From contig NZ_BMVG01000011.1 in NCBI RefSeq assembly GCF_014650595.1, positions 164,178 to 228,177 on the forward strand: a stretch of 64,000 nt of DNA. Reading direction: 5' to 3'. Source of the stretch: Streptomyces alanosinicus. GTDB lineage: Bacteria; Actinomycetota; Actinomycetes; Streptomycetales; Streptomycetaceae. Position numbers and translations under genes: made by a program. This document shows, piece after piece, positions 41,425 through 50,494 of the stretch (within the stretch, counting starts at the first letter, position 1; the number at the start of each line of letters is the position of its first letter). The notes under the pieces were generated by a model. That model did not search any database and had not been told where the DNA came from. It saw only the letters and a program-made list of their open reading frames with translations.

Positions 41425-43293
41425 GTGAATGAGGCAGGCCTGTCGGACGAGCGGCTGAGTGCCGAGCTGAAGAAGTGGACGGGCGGGACACCGGCGCTCC
41501 ATCCCGTCGGTGAACTTCTCGACCGGCACTGGGGAGCGGCCTTCGCCTACGCCCGGCTGTGCGCGGACGGGACGCGAGCCGCCGGCATGCTCACCACCGC
41601 CGCCTTCACCCGGCTCTTCGGGGAGTCGCTCCGGCAGGCGGGCCCGACCGCCGCCTGGCGGCCCCAGGTGCTGGTCACGGTCCGCCGGATCGCGGCCGAG
41701 TGGGACACCGACGGCCGCCGGGAACTCCTCCACCCGCTGCTGCGGTCCGGCGACGGCGGCGAGCGTGCCGCCGCCCGGCTGCTGCCGCCGCCCGGCAGGC
41801 GCCAACTGTCCCGCGCGTTCCAGCGGGTGCCCCCGACCAGCCGTGCCGTGCTGTGGCACACGGAGGTCGAGGCCGAACCGCTCGCCGTACCCGCCGCCCT
41901 GCTCGGCCTGGACGAGGAGGACACCCGTATCGAGCTGCGCCGGGCCCGGGAACGGCTGCGCGAGGAGTGCCTCCAGGTCCACCGCGAAGTCGCCCCCGAC
42001 ACCGAGTGCCGGCGCTATCTGCGGATGCTCGATGTGACGTACCGGCGCGGCGGCGTCGACCTCGACCCGGATCTGCGCGCGCATCTGGGCGGCTGCGGCC
42101 ACTGCGGCCGGACCGCGGACCAACTCGCCGCGTTCAACACGGGACTGGGGCTCGCGCTCGCCGAGGCGGTCCTCGGCTGGGGCGCCCACGCCTATGTGGA
42201 GTCCCGGGCGAGCCGCGCCGAACACCCGGCCGAACCGGCTCCGCAGCCCCCGACGGTCACCCCGTCACCCGACGCGGCCGCCCCGGCCGCCGCGCGCACC
42301 CGCCGCCGAGGCGCCACCGGTCCGCTCCGCCGGCCCCGCTCCGCCCCCGCAGGCGCGGCGGCCGGCACCGGTGAGACCGTCGCGCCCGGCCGCTCGGCCC
42401 GTCGTGCCGCCCGCGCCCGGCGGACCCGACGCCGCCAACTCGCCCTGGCCGTAGGCACCGTGAGCGGACTGGTCGTGGTGCCCCTGGTGCTGTGGTCGGT
42501 GCTCGGCTCCGGGGGCGGCGCGGCCCCGGCCGGCGGCGGCGCGTCCTCGCCGGCGCCGGGCAAGGGCACCGCCACCGCCGGCACCTCGTCCTGGTCCGGT
42601 GCGAGCACGGCCGGTCAGGGTGCCGTACACGGCCGGCTGCACAATCTCGCCTCCGGGCTGTGTATCGGCGTCGTCGGGAAGAAGGCCGTCAACGGCGCCG
42701 AGACCGAACTCGCCGCCTGCTCCACGACACCCAGCCAGCAGTGGACGTACGAGAGCGACGGACGCCTGCGCAACTCCGCCGCTCCCGAGCTGTGCCTGGA
42801 CTCCCACCTCGGCTACTCGGTCGTCCTCGCCCCCTGCTCGGCCACCGGGAAGGCCGCGCGGAACATCCGCTACGACTTCACGCTCCAGGGCGCCCTGATA
42901 CCCCGCTGGAACCAGGAACTGGCCCTCACCCCGGCCGCCACCGACGGCTCCGGTGCCCTGGTCCTGAAGAACCGCGCCATCGGCGCCGACCAGCGCTGGA
43001 CCGTCGACACGGCCAGGCCCGAACTGCAGATGCAGAACGTCGACTGGGGCAGCGGCAAAGCGTCACCGACCGCCACCGCCCACCGGACACCACCCGCGCC
43101 GACGCCCACCCCCAAGGCCTCCACGGCCACGTCCGCCCCGCCCCCCGCCCCGAAGCCGTCGGCCACCGTCGCAGATCCGGCGCCTGCGCCGTCCGCCACG
43201 GTCGCCCCGTGCACCGCTTACCCGTCCTCCTGCGGCTACGGCGGCGGGGGCTACGGGGGTGGCGGGTACGGAGGCTGGCGCCGCCACCGCTGA
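41425..43293 (+). CDS. Membrane-anchored sigma-like / zinc-finger / ricin-lectin protein (paralogue 1)
   Basis: 622 residues. About 28-95 resemble ECF sigma region 2 (LLDRHWGAAFAYARLCADG, VLVTVRRIAAEWDTDG), and 128-185 region 4 (AFQRVPPTSRAVLWHTEVEA, LLGLDEEDTRIELRRARERL). About 190-235 is a zf-HC2-like anti-sigma finger (HREVAPDTEC..., AHLGGCGHCGRTAD). One membrane helix lies at about 338-362 (LALAVGTVSGLVVVPLVLWS). A ricin-type trefoil (about 400-527, with QQWTYES and DQRWTVD) follows, then a Pro/Thr tail and GYGGGGYGG. GGAGG precedes the GTG. It resembles ECF-like proteins with fused zinc-finger and membrane extensions; lectin-controlled signalling is inference. Confidence 0.8.
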   Translation: MNEAGLSDERLSAELKKWTGGTPALHPVGELLDRHWGAAFAYARLCADGTRAAGMLTTAAFTRLFGESLRQAGPTAAWRPQVLVTVRRIAAEWDTDGRRELLHPLLRSGDGGERAAARLLPPPGRRQLSRAFQRVPPTSRAVLWHTEVEAEPLAVPAALLGLDEEDTRIELRRARERLREECLQVHREVAPDTECRRYLRMLDVTYRRGGVDLDPDLRAHLGGCGHCGRTADQLAAFNTGLGLALAEAVLGWGAHAYVESRASRAEHPAEPAPQPPTVTPSPDAAAPAAARTRRRGATGPLRRPRSAPAGAAAGTGETVAPGRSARRAARARRTRRRQLALAVGTVSGLVVVPLVLWSVLGSGGGAAPAGGGASSPAPGKGTATAGTSSWSGASTAGQGAVHGRLHNLASGLCIGVVGKKAVNGAETELAACSTTPSQQWTYESDGRLRNSAAPELCLDSHLGYSVVLAPCSATGKAARNIRYDFTLQGALIPRWNQELALTPAATDGSGALVLKNRAIGADQRWTVDTARPELQMQNVDWGSGKASPTATAHRTPPAPTPTPKASTATSAPPPAPKPSATVADPAPAPSATVAPCTAYPSSCGYGGGGYGGGGYGGWRRHR

Positions 43294-43335
43294 AGACGCG
43301 GTATGCGCCCATGAGGACAGACCTTCGCGTACCGG

Positions 43336-44574
43336 TCAGGAGGTCTGGCTGCCCGCCGCTCCCAGGAACTCCGCCCAGCCGCCGACCGGGGCCTGTCCGG
43401 GGACGAGCGTGCGCAGCTTGCGCAGCATCGCCGGGTCCTGCGCCTCCAGCCAGTGCACGAGCTGCTTGAACGACACGAAGCGCACATCGTCGCCGTACGC
43501 GGCCATCTTCCCGATGGCCTCCTCCACGGCGTCCATGTAGATGCCGCCGTTCCAGCGCTCGAAGTGGTTGCCGATGAAGAAGGGCGCGCGGTTGGTCGTG
43601 TAGGCGCGCTGGAAACCGGCCACATAGGCGTCACGGGCCTGGGAGCGCCAGGCGGCGTACTGGGCGCGGTCGCCGTTCGGGTTGCCGGCGGACTGGTTGA
43701 ACATCATGTTGTAGTCCATCGACAGGACCTGGAAGTTGTGCCCGGGGAACGGTACGGACTGCAGCGGGAAGTCCCAGATCTTGCCGCCCTGCACTTTGCC
43801 CGGCCAGATCTGCAGTCCGCCGGGGGAGCTGGCGTCGTACTTCCAGCCGAGTGCCGCGGCCGTGGGCAGCAGGTTGGACTGGCCCTCCAGGCAGGGGGTG
43901 CGGCCGCCCATCAGCTCCTTGTCGTAGTCGAAGGGCAGCGGTTCGAGGTCCGTGAAGCCGGTGTTGGTCTTCCACTGCTTCACAAAGCTCTTGGCCTGGT
44001 CTATCTCGCTGCGCCACTCGGCCGGGGACCAGTTGCGCACGCCGTCCGCGCCGCAGAAGTGCCCGTTGAAGTGGGTGCCTATCTCATGGCCCTCCAGCCA
44101 GGCCGCACGGACCTGCTGCAGGGTGGCGTGGATGTGCCGGTCGGCGAGATAGCCGATGGCGGAGGTGCCGACGGGGTGCTGCGGCGGACGGTACAGGTGC
44201 TTCTTGGACTCGGGCAGGGCGTAGATGCCGCTGAGGAAGAAGGTCATCTTGGCGCCGTGGTCCGCGGCCACCTTGCGGAACCGGGAGAACAGGCCGTTGC
44301 TCAGCTCGCCCGCGCCGTCCCAGGAGAACACCACGAACTGCGGGGGCTTCTGGCCCGGCTTCAGCCGCTCGGGCGTCGGCTGGTGCGGCTGGGCGCCGGT
44401 GTCCGCGGTGGAGCCGTCACCGATCGGCTTCGCCTTGGCCTGGGCGGTGCCCTTGCCGTCCGGGTCAGGGTCGCCGACCGAGAGGCCGGTGCCGGAGGAG
44501 CACGCGGCCAGCGTGCCCAGGGCGCCCGCGGCCGCGCCCGCTGTCAGCACCCGCCTGCGTGAGATCCCGCTCAT
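43336..44574 (-). CDS. Exported lipoprotein related to polysaccharide deacetylases
   Basis: 412 residues. N-terminus SRRRVLTAGAAAGALGTLAA has a twin-arginine motif followed by a lipobox cysteine (LAACSS). The mature part begins with a charged linker, then FVVFSWDGAGELSNGLFSRF, HGAKMTFFLSGIYALPES and GHEIGTHFNGHFCG, equivalent to the NodB-type TFDDG and HxxxH regions. The first motif reads SWDGAG, so the usual metal Asp pair is altered. It may be a carbohydrate esterase-like surface protein whose catalysis is uncertain. It is convergent with the sigma-like lectin gene. Confidence 0.82.
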   Translation of the reverse strand: MSGISRRRVLTAGAAAGALGTLAACSSGTGLSVGDPDPDGKGTAQAKAKPIGDGSTADTGAQPHQPTPERLKPGQKPPQFVVFSWDGAGELSNGLFSRFRKVAADHGAKMTFFLSGIYALPESKKHLYRPPQHPVGTSAIGYLADRHIHATLQQVRAAWLEGHEIGTHFNGHFCGADGVRNWSPAEWRSEIDQAKSFVKQWKTNTGFTDLEPLPFDYDKELMGGRTPCLEGQSNLLPTAAALGWKYDASSPGGLQIWPGKVQGGKIWDFPLQSVPFPGHNFQVLSMDYNMMFNQSAGNPNGDRAQYAAWRSQARDAYVAGFQRAYTTNRAPFFIGNHFERWNGGIYMDAVEEAIGKMAAYGDDVRFVSFKQLVHWLEAQDPAMLRKLRTLVPGQAPVGGWAEFLGAAGSQTS

Positions 44575-44715
44575 CTTGTCCCCGATTTCCTGTCACGGCC
44601 CTTGCTGGGCCTGCTCGCCGGTGTGGGTCGACGGGTTCGATGACGGGAGCCGAAGGAAAGATCGGGGCCGGGGATGCCTGTTGCCGTCCTGTGACAGTTG
44701 TGGCGCGGTCATGAC

Positions 44716-44751
44716 GAACCCCGCTGTCCGGGGTGGGGAACAGCGGGGTTC
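44716..44751 (-). terminator. 12-bp hairpin terminator of the DUF4232 gene
   Basis: GAACCCCGCTGT and ACAGCGGGGTTC pair perfectly around a 12-base loop, about 30 bp past the stop of the minus-strand DUF4232 gene. Confidence 0.8.
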
Positions 44752-44780
44752 TAGGGGTGTTTCGGGTGGTTCGTAACTGG

Positions 44781-45491
44781 TCAGGGAGCGGTGCCGGGGC
44801 TGAGCACCGACAGGAAGACGGACGAGGAGTTGCCGGAGACGGGCACCGCCCCGCCCGACCACGCGACCCTCAGCGAGTCCTTCTCGTTCGGCGGCGTGAC
44901 CAGCAGCGCGGCCGGGGTGGCCGTCTCGGCGCCGCTGACACCGGGGTTGGAATAGGTCAGCCCGGCCCAGGCGCTCTGCCCCGGCCTGAGAGTGATCGTC
45001 GTCGGGGAGCCCGACTCACGCCGGGGGTCCGGGCCGAGCTGGGTGCCGGAGCCGTTCACGAACGCCGCGCCGGCATAGCCGTGCAGGGTGCAGGTGCGGC
45101 CGGACCTGTTGGTCAGGACGACCGGGAAGTTCTCCTGGCCGGCGCCCGGGTCGTTGCGGCCCACCGAGGCGCTCAGCTCGGAGGTGTGGCAGCGGCTGCT
45201 CACCGGGACGGTGGTCGCGGCGCCCCCTCCGCCGCCCGCGGTGGGGGTCGCCTTCGAGGCGCCGGGGGACGAGGGGGCGCCGGCGGGTGCCGAGGCCGTC
45301 GAGGCCGGGGCGGAGGTGCCGGGCGCCGGGCTCTTCGTGCCGTCCGTCGCCGGCGCGGCCGTACCCGAGGCCGTGACCGGCGGGTTGCTGTGGACGTCGT
45401 GGCCGTTGCCGCAGGCGGTCAGGAGGCCCAGCACGGCGACCGTGCCCACGAGCAGGGCCCCGTGCCGCGCGGACCGGGGGGTGTTCACCAT
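44781..45491 (-). CDS. DUF4232 lipoprotein
   Basis: 236 residues. A signal peptide ends in lipobox GLLTACGNG. Residues about 30-95 are Ala/Pro/Ser/Thr-rich, a cell-wall spacer. The C-terminal 140 residues match DUF4232: CHTSELSASVGRNDPGAGQE, FPVVLTNRSGRTCTLHGYAG and LRPGQSAWAGLTYSNPG, with two paired cysteines. It is a beta-sandwich domain of unknown function common on the actinomycete surface. AGGAG lies about 12 bases upstream of the ATG. It is 152 bp downstream of the kinase gene on the same strand. Confidence 0.87.
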   Translation of the reverse strand: MVNTPRSARHGALLVGTVAVLGLLTACGNGHDVHSNPPVTASGTAAPATDGTKSPAPGTSAPASTASAPAGAPSSPGASKATPTAGGGGGAATTVPVSSRCHTSELSASVGRNDPGAGQENFPVVLTNRSGRTCTLHGYAGAAFVNGSGTQLGPDPRRESGSPTTITLRPGQSAWAGLTYSNPGVSGAETATPAALLVTPPNEKDSLRVAWSGGAVPVSGNSSSVFLSVLSPGTAP

Positions 45492-45643
45492 GTCGATCGA
45501 CGCTCCTGGTTGTTCATGGCACGCGACGGACCGCGTACCTACGGCACCGAGTGCGCCGTCATCACACTCCGATGCGCGCGGCCCCGGAAAAGTTCGGCAC
45601 ACGCTGGAATCTCTTCCCCTCCGTGACCGCATGCAGGCGCCCG

Positions 45644-47035
45644 TCAGGTCACGCTCAGCGAACGGAGTATGTCCTCGGTCGCGTCCTTGTCGCCCCGCTC
45701 GCGCACCTGTACGTACACCTGAGGCTGCGCCGTGCCGTCCGCCGGGTTCAGCGCGGACTCCGTGACCGAGCCGCCGTCCGGGCAGCCGCTCCAGGCCCGC
45801 ACCAGACCGTGCCAGTCGCCGTCGGCGAAACTCCGGCTGCCGGAGAAGCGGCAGCCGGAGTGGGCGAGCGCCTTGACCCGCTCCGTGACGTCGCCGTGTT
45901 CGCTCAGCCCGACGAACACGCCGTCCACGGCCGCCCCCAGATCGGGCCATCGGCTCAGGTCGTCGGCGACCACCAGCCCGGGTTCGTGCCCCTTGGCGAG
46001 CCCGAGCGCGCCCGGGTCCCAGCCGGAGTCCCGCAGCTCCTGGCGCCAGCCCGCCGGTACCTCGACGACCACCCGCCCCGTCGAGTCCGTCACCCGCGCC
46101 TGGTCCGCGGAGCCGCCGCGGTGCAGCAGCACGGTCACCCCGGCCGCGGCCGCCGCCGCGGCGAGCAGCGCGGCGAGGGACAGCGTCACCGCGTTCAGCC
46201 GGCCGCGTACGCCGTCGAGGCGCCGGGCGGGCCGCAGCGACGGCGTCCCCGCCGCCAGCCGGTCCAGCTCATCGGCGAACGCCTGGGCGCCGGGCCAGCG
46301 CCGCGCCCGGTCCGGCTCCAGCGCGCGCAGCAGCGCCCGCTCCACGTCCTCCCCGAGGCCCGGCCGCAGCCGCCCCGGCGGTACGACCCGGCCCGGCAGG
46401 CCCGGCACACTGCCCGTGACCAGCTCATAGCCGACCGCGCCCAGGCTGTAGACGTCCGCCCGCTCGTCGATGCCCTCACCGGGCTCGGCCTGCTCCGGCG
46501 GCTGATAGCCCGCCGAGCCCGCGGCCAGCGTGAGCACCGACGCCTGCGCGAGGCTCTTGGCCAGGCCCAGGTCGGCCAGCAGCACCCGCCGGGTGCCGTC
46601 CCGGGCGGTGTGCAGCAGCACGTTCGTCGGCTTGATGTCGCGGTGCACGATGCCCGCCTCGTGCAGCGCGGCGGCGGCCCGCGCGGCCTCGGCGGTCAGC
46701 GCGAGCGCGTGGCCGACCGGCAGCGGGCCGCCCGTCAGCAGGTCGGCGAGGGTGCCGCCGTCGGCGTACTCCATCACGAAATACGGCCTGCCGTCGGGCA
46801 GTTCACCGATGTCGTAGACCTGCACCACGCGGCCCGAGCCGGCCCGGCGCAGCAGCCGGGCCTCGGACAGGAAGCGGTCCCTGATATCGAGCCGGTGGGC
46901 CCAGTTCTCGGCGAGGACCTTCACCGCGACCTGAGCCTGCAGCTCGTCGTCGTGGGCGAGCCACACCGTGGCGAAGGCGCCGGTGCCCAGCGGACGTTCG
47001 AGGCGGTAGCGGCCGATCCGCTCCAGGGAGTGCAT
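45644..47035 (-). CDS. Membrane Ser/Thr protein kinase (Hanks type)
   Basis: 463 residues. Kinase domain about 9-265: glycine loop LGTGAFATVW, VAVKVL with catalytic Lys near 40, HRDIKPTNVLL near 128, and the activation segment beginning LADLGLAKS (DLG in place of DFG). SAGYQPPEQ is also visible. One membrane helix lies at about 278-302 (LAALLAAAAAAAGVTVLL). The extracellular part of roughly 160 residues has two cysteines (GCRFSGS, WSGCPDGG). It is divergent from an ECF sigma factor gene 47 bp away, so kinase and sigma factor may act in one pathway. Confidence 0.92.
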   Translation of the reverse strand: MHSLERIGRYRLERPLGTGAFATVWLAHDDELQAQVAVKVLAENWAHRLDIRDRFLSEARLLRRAGSGRVVQVYDIGELPDGRPYFVMEYADGGTLADLLTGGPLPVGHALALTAEAARAAAALHEAGIVHRDIKPTNVLLHTARDGTRRVLLADLGLAKSLAQASVLTLAAGSAGYQPPEQAEPGEGIDERADVYSLGAVGYELVTGSVPGLPGRVVPPGRLRPGLGEDVERALLRALEPDRARRWPGAQAFADELDRLAAGTPSLRPARRLDGVRGRLNAVTLSLAALLAAAAAAAGVTVLLHRGGSADQARVTDSTGRVVVEVPAGWRQELRDSGWDPGALGLAKGHEPGLVVADDLSRWPDLGAAVDGVFVGLSEHGDVTERVKALAHSGCRFSGSRSFADGDWHGLVRAWSGCPDGGSVTESALNPADGTAQPQVYVQVRERGDKDATEDILRSLSVT

Positions 47036-47082
47036 ACGACTATCATGCCTGGCCTGAGATCGACTCGAAGGAGGACCCTTCC

Positions 47083-47634
47083 GTGCAGGACCAGGCGCCG
47101 GTGGAAGACCTCGCCCGGCGGGCCGCCGTCGGCGACAGCGCGGCTCTGGACCGGCTGCTGCACGAGATCCGGCCGGAGGTGGTGCGCCGCTGCGGCCGTT
47201 TCCTGCCGTGCCGCGAGGACGCCGAGGAGGCCGCCCAGGACGTGCTGTTCCAGGTGGCCCGGCACATCTCCCGCTTCGAGGGCCGCAGCCGCTTCAGCAC
47301 CTGGCTGTACACGGTGGTCGCCAACTGCTGCCGGCAGAAGTACCGTGAGCTGAAGCGGCGGGCCGCCGAGCAGCCGGCCGCCGCGATCGAGCCCTCGTAC
47401 GCGGTGGACCCGCGCACCACCAGCGTCATCGCCGGTTCCCGGGTGGATCTGCTGGACGCGCTGGACCGGCTGGAGCGGACCCATCCGCATCTGGTCGCTC
47501 CGCTGGTCTACCGGGACATCTGCCAGCTGGACTACGCCGAGGTCGCCGAGCGCGTCGGCATCCCGCTCGGCACCCTCAAATCCCGTCTGCACGAGGCCCG
47601 CAAACAGGTACGGCCCTGGCTCGCGGGCGGCTGA
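47083..47634 (+). CDS. ECF-family RNA polymerase sigma factor
   Basis: 183 residues. Region 2 (DAEEAAQDVLFQVARHISRF, SRFSTWLYTVVANCCRQKYR) binds the -10 element and core polymerase; region 4 (DALDRLERTHPHLVAPLVYR, DYAEVAERVGIPLGTLKSRL) is the -35-binding helix-turn-helix. No C-terminal extension. It starts at a GTG after GGAGGA and is divergent from the Ser/Thr kinase. No separate anti-sigma gene is next to it, so regulation by phosphorylation is possible, by analogy with kinase-linked ECF groups. Confidence 0.9.
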   Translation: MQDQAPVEDLARRAAVGDSAALDRLLHEIRPEVVRRCGRFLPCREDAEEAAQDVLFQVARHISRFEGRSRFSTWLYTVVANCCRQKYRELKRRAAEQPAAAIEPSYAVDPRTTSVIAGSRVDLLDALDRLERTHPHLVAPLVYRDICQLDYAEVAERVGIPLGTLKSRLHEARKQVRPWLAGG

Positions 47635-47844
47635 CCGGCCCCGCCGCCGGTGCGGACCGGGACGTGCCCGGGATGCAGCGGGGGCGCCCCGGCGCTTCCA
47701 TGGAGGGCGGCGAGATCTCCCGGGCCATGGACCGTCGGGGGGCCGCTTCTCGGGCCCGGGGTACACACACTCGGCTGCCGCCTTCCGGACTCGGGCAAGA
47801 CGAAACTCACCTGTTCGCTGGTCCGGCACCGACATCGCGCCCGG

Positions 47845-50229
47845 CTACCGGTCCTCCTCGTAGAGCGGCAGCTCCGCCCAGATCGTCTTGCCCTCCGGGG
47901 TGTGCCGGCTGCCCCAGCGCTGGGTGAGCTGAGCGACCAGCAGCAGGCCCCGGCCGCCCTCGTCGAAGGTCTTGGCCCGGCGCAGATGCGGGGCGGTGGG
48001 GCTGGTGTCGGACACCTCGCAGATCAGTGTGGCCGCGTCATGGATCAGCCGCAGCCGGATGGGGTGGGCACCGTACCGGATGGCGTTGGTGACCAGCTCG
48101 CTGACCACCAGCTCCGTCGTGAACGCGGCCTCGCTCAGCCCCCACGTGTCCAGCTGCTCCACGGCCTGCTTGCGGATCAGCGCCACCAGCGCCGGGTCCG
48201 CCGGGATGTCCCAGGTCGTCACCCGGGAGACGGGCAGCACCCGGGTCCGGGCCAGCAGCAGCGCCACGTCGTCGGCGGCGCCGCCCGGCGGCAGCAGGGC
48301 GTGCAGGACCCGGTCGCAGGTCTCGTCGAGGGAGGCCGTGTGCCCGGCGAGCACCTCGTACAGCCGCGCGCGGCCGGCGTCCCCGTCCCGCTCCCGGGAC
48401 AGCACGAGACCGTCGGTGTACAGGGCGAGGACGGTGCCCTCGGGCAGTTCCAGCTCGGCCGACTCGAAGGGCAGCCCGCCCAGGCCGAGCGGGGGACCGG
48501 CGGGCAGGTCCAGCAGCTGCGGCCGCTCGCCCGGCCGCAGCAGCACCGGCGGGGGGTGCCCGGCGCGGGCCAGGGTGCAGTGCCGGGACACCGGGTCGTA
48601 GACGGCGTACAGGCAGGTCGCGCCGACCTCGCCGGGGCTGCCCTCGCCGCCGGACTCCTCCGACAGCCGGACCACCAGGTCGTCCAGATGGGTGAGCAGC
48701 TCGTCCGGGGCCAGGTCGATGTCGGCGAGGGTGCGTACGGCGGTGCGCAGCCGGCCCATGGTCGCCGAGGCCTCGACGCCGTGCCCGACCACGTCCCCGA
48801 CGACCAGCGCGACCCGCATCCCGGACAGCGGGATCACGTCGAACCAGTCGCCGCCCACCCCGGTCCGCGCGGCCGGCAGATAGCGGGAGGAGGCCTCCAG
48901 AGCGGCCGTGCGCGGCAGGGTGCGGGGCAGCAGGCTGCGCTGGAGCGTGAGCGCGGTGTCCCGTTCCCGGGAGTAGCGGCGGGCGTTGTCGATGCAGACG
49001 GCGGCCCGGGTGGTGATCTCCTCGGCGAGCAGCCGGTCGTCGGCGGCGAACGGGTCGGCGCGCCGGTGACGTGTGAAGACCGCCACGCCGAGGGTCAGCC
49101 CGCGGGCCTGGATCGGCACCGACATCGAGGAGTGGATGCCGAATCTGCGCACCCGCTCGCCCCGCGCGGTGCCCCAGGCCAGCCAGGGCAGCATGTCTCC
49201 CGGGGCGACCGAGGAGATGATCGTGTGGCCCACGGCCATCGAGTCCGCCTGGGGGGAGCCGGCCGGGTACTCCTCGGTGTGCCCGGGGGCCAGCACCGCC
49301 TCCGGCACTCCGTCGAGGACCGACCGATGGGCGGCCCGGCGCAGGGTGACCGGCGCGGAAAGGCGGGCCGGGGGCTCACCGCCGTAGTCCTGCGGGTCCA
49401 GCAGGTCGATGGTGACGAAGTCGGCGAGCGCGGGCACGCACACCTCCGCCAGCTCCTCGGCCGTTCGGGTCACGTCGAGCGTGCTGCCGATGCGCACGCT
49501 CGCCTCGTTCACCAGCTGCAGCCGCTGCCGGGCGCGGTGGTTGTCGGTGATGTCGTGCGCGGCCAGACACACTCCGCGCACCCGGCCCCGCGCGTCCCTG
49601 ACCGGGGCCATCCGGGCGAGCCAGGCGTGGGCGGCGCGGCCCTCGCCGCCGGCGTGCACGGAGGTCTGCACGTCCAGTGGCTGCCCCGTGGTCAGCACCC
49701 GGAGCATGCCCTGTTCCAGTTCCTCGCTGTCCGGGCGGCCGCCGATCTCCGCGAGCCGCAGCCCGCGCAGCCGCTCCCGCGGCAGCCCGATGACGTCGGC
49801 CATCGCGTCGTTCATCCGGCGCAGCCGCAGCGCGTCGTCGTACACGGCGACCGCGCACGGTGACTGGACCAGGCCCGCCTCGGCGAGCGGATCGTCCGCG
49901 CCGGGCGGCCCGTCGCCGGTCAGCGGGGTGACGACGAGCCAGCCGCCGCCGTGTCCGTCGTGCGGCGGCCGGCGGTGGGCGAGCAGCCAGACCGGGACGG
50001 TACGGCCGTCGCGGTGGCGCAGTCCGACCGTTCCCTCCCAGCGGGCGCCCGTGGGCGGCGCCGGGGGGCCGTCCCCGGCCAGGAGCCGGGCGGCGGGGCG
50101 GCCCAGGACGGTCTGTGCCGGGTGGCCGAGCAGCCGGCGCGCGCCTTCGTTCCACTCGACCAGTGTTCCGTCGTCGTCGATGACAGCCCGGGCCGTCGCC
50201 GCCTCGTCGAACGGATAGACCCGGCTCAT
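47845..50229 (-). CDS. PAS-PAS-GAF-SpoIIE phosphatase-HATPase multidomain regulator
   Basis: 794 residues. PAS domain about 8-100 (VIDDDGTLVEWNEGARRLLG), second PAS about 120-230 (VAVYDDALRLRRMNDAMADV), GAF about 240-400. A PP2C/SpoIIE phosphatase spans about 425-640 with metal-binding GDWFDVIPL and VVGDVVGHGVEA, and a C-terminal RsbW-like kinase fold about 660-790 (FTTELVVSELVTNAIRYGAH). Such proteins dephosphorylate STAS antagonists and also act as anti-sigma kinases. The ATG MSRVYPF has GGGAG upstream. The STAS protein at 26.6 kb is a conceivable but unproven partner. Confidence 0.9.
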   Translation of the reverse strand: MSRVYPFDEAATARAVIDDDGTLVEWNEGARRLLGHPAQTVLGRPAARLLAGDGPPAPPTGARWEGTVGLRHRDGRTVPVWLLAHRRPPHDGHGGGWLVVTPLTGDGPPGADDPLAEAGLVQSPCAVAVYDDALRLRRMNDAMADVIGLPRERLRGLRLAEIGGRPDSEELEQGMLRVLTTGQPLDVQTSVHAGGEGRAAHAWLARMAPVRDARGRVRGVCLAAHDITDNHRARQRLQLVNEASVRIGSTLDVTRTAEELAEVCVPALADFVTIDLLDPQDYGGEPPARLSAPVTLRRAAHRSVLDGVPEAVLAPGHTEEYPAGSPQADSMAVGHTIISSVAPGDMLPWLAWGTARGERVRRFGIHSSMSVPIQARGLTLGVAVFTRHRRADPFAADDRLLAEEITTRAAVCIDNARRYSRERDTALTLQRSLLPRTLPRTAALEASSRYLPAARTGVGGDWFDVIPLSGMRVALVVGDVVGHGVEASATMGRLRTAVRTLADIDLAPDELLTHLDDLVVRLSEESGGEGSPGEVGATCLYAVYDPVSRHCTLARAGHPPPVLLRPGERPQLLDLPAGPPLGLGGLPFESAELELPEGTVLALYTDGLVLSRERDGDAGRARLYEVLAGHTASLDETCDRVLHALLPPGGAADDVALLLARTRVLPVSRVTTWDIPADPALVALIRKQAVEQLDTWGLSEAAFTTELVVSELVTNAIRYGAHPIRLRLIHDAATLICEVSDTSPTAPHLRRAKTFDEGGRGLLLVAQLTQRWGSRHTPEGKTIWAELPLYEEDR

Positions 50230-50494
50230 CGTCGCCGCTCCCAAGCGCACACTCACAGTGAACAGGTGGCACCTCTCGTGTTCCAGCGTAGTGCTTCGGG
50301 GACTGCCGTGAATCACCATCCGTGCCCGCGCTGCCGGTCGGTCGAACACAGTCAAAGGGACGATCCGGTCGATCTGCCGCAGACGGCGTACGCGTGCTGC
50401 CGGACCCTTGACGATCGCGTGTGGCGGACCGTCAGAATCTGTTTGTTCACGATCAGTTGTGAGTACTTCTGCGTCTTGATGAGGGAGAGCCGCC

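Noticed and set aside
47635..47844. Possible small gene between the ECF sigma factor and SpoIIE genes
   Set aside because: An 87-codon frame exists, but its composition is random-looking and it overlaps the end of the phosphatase gene; no motif.
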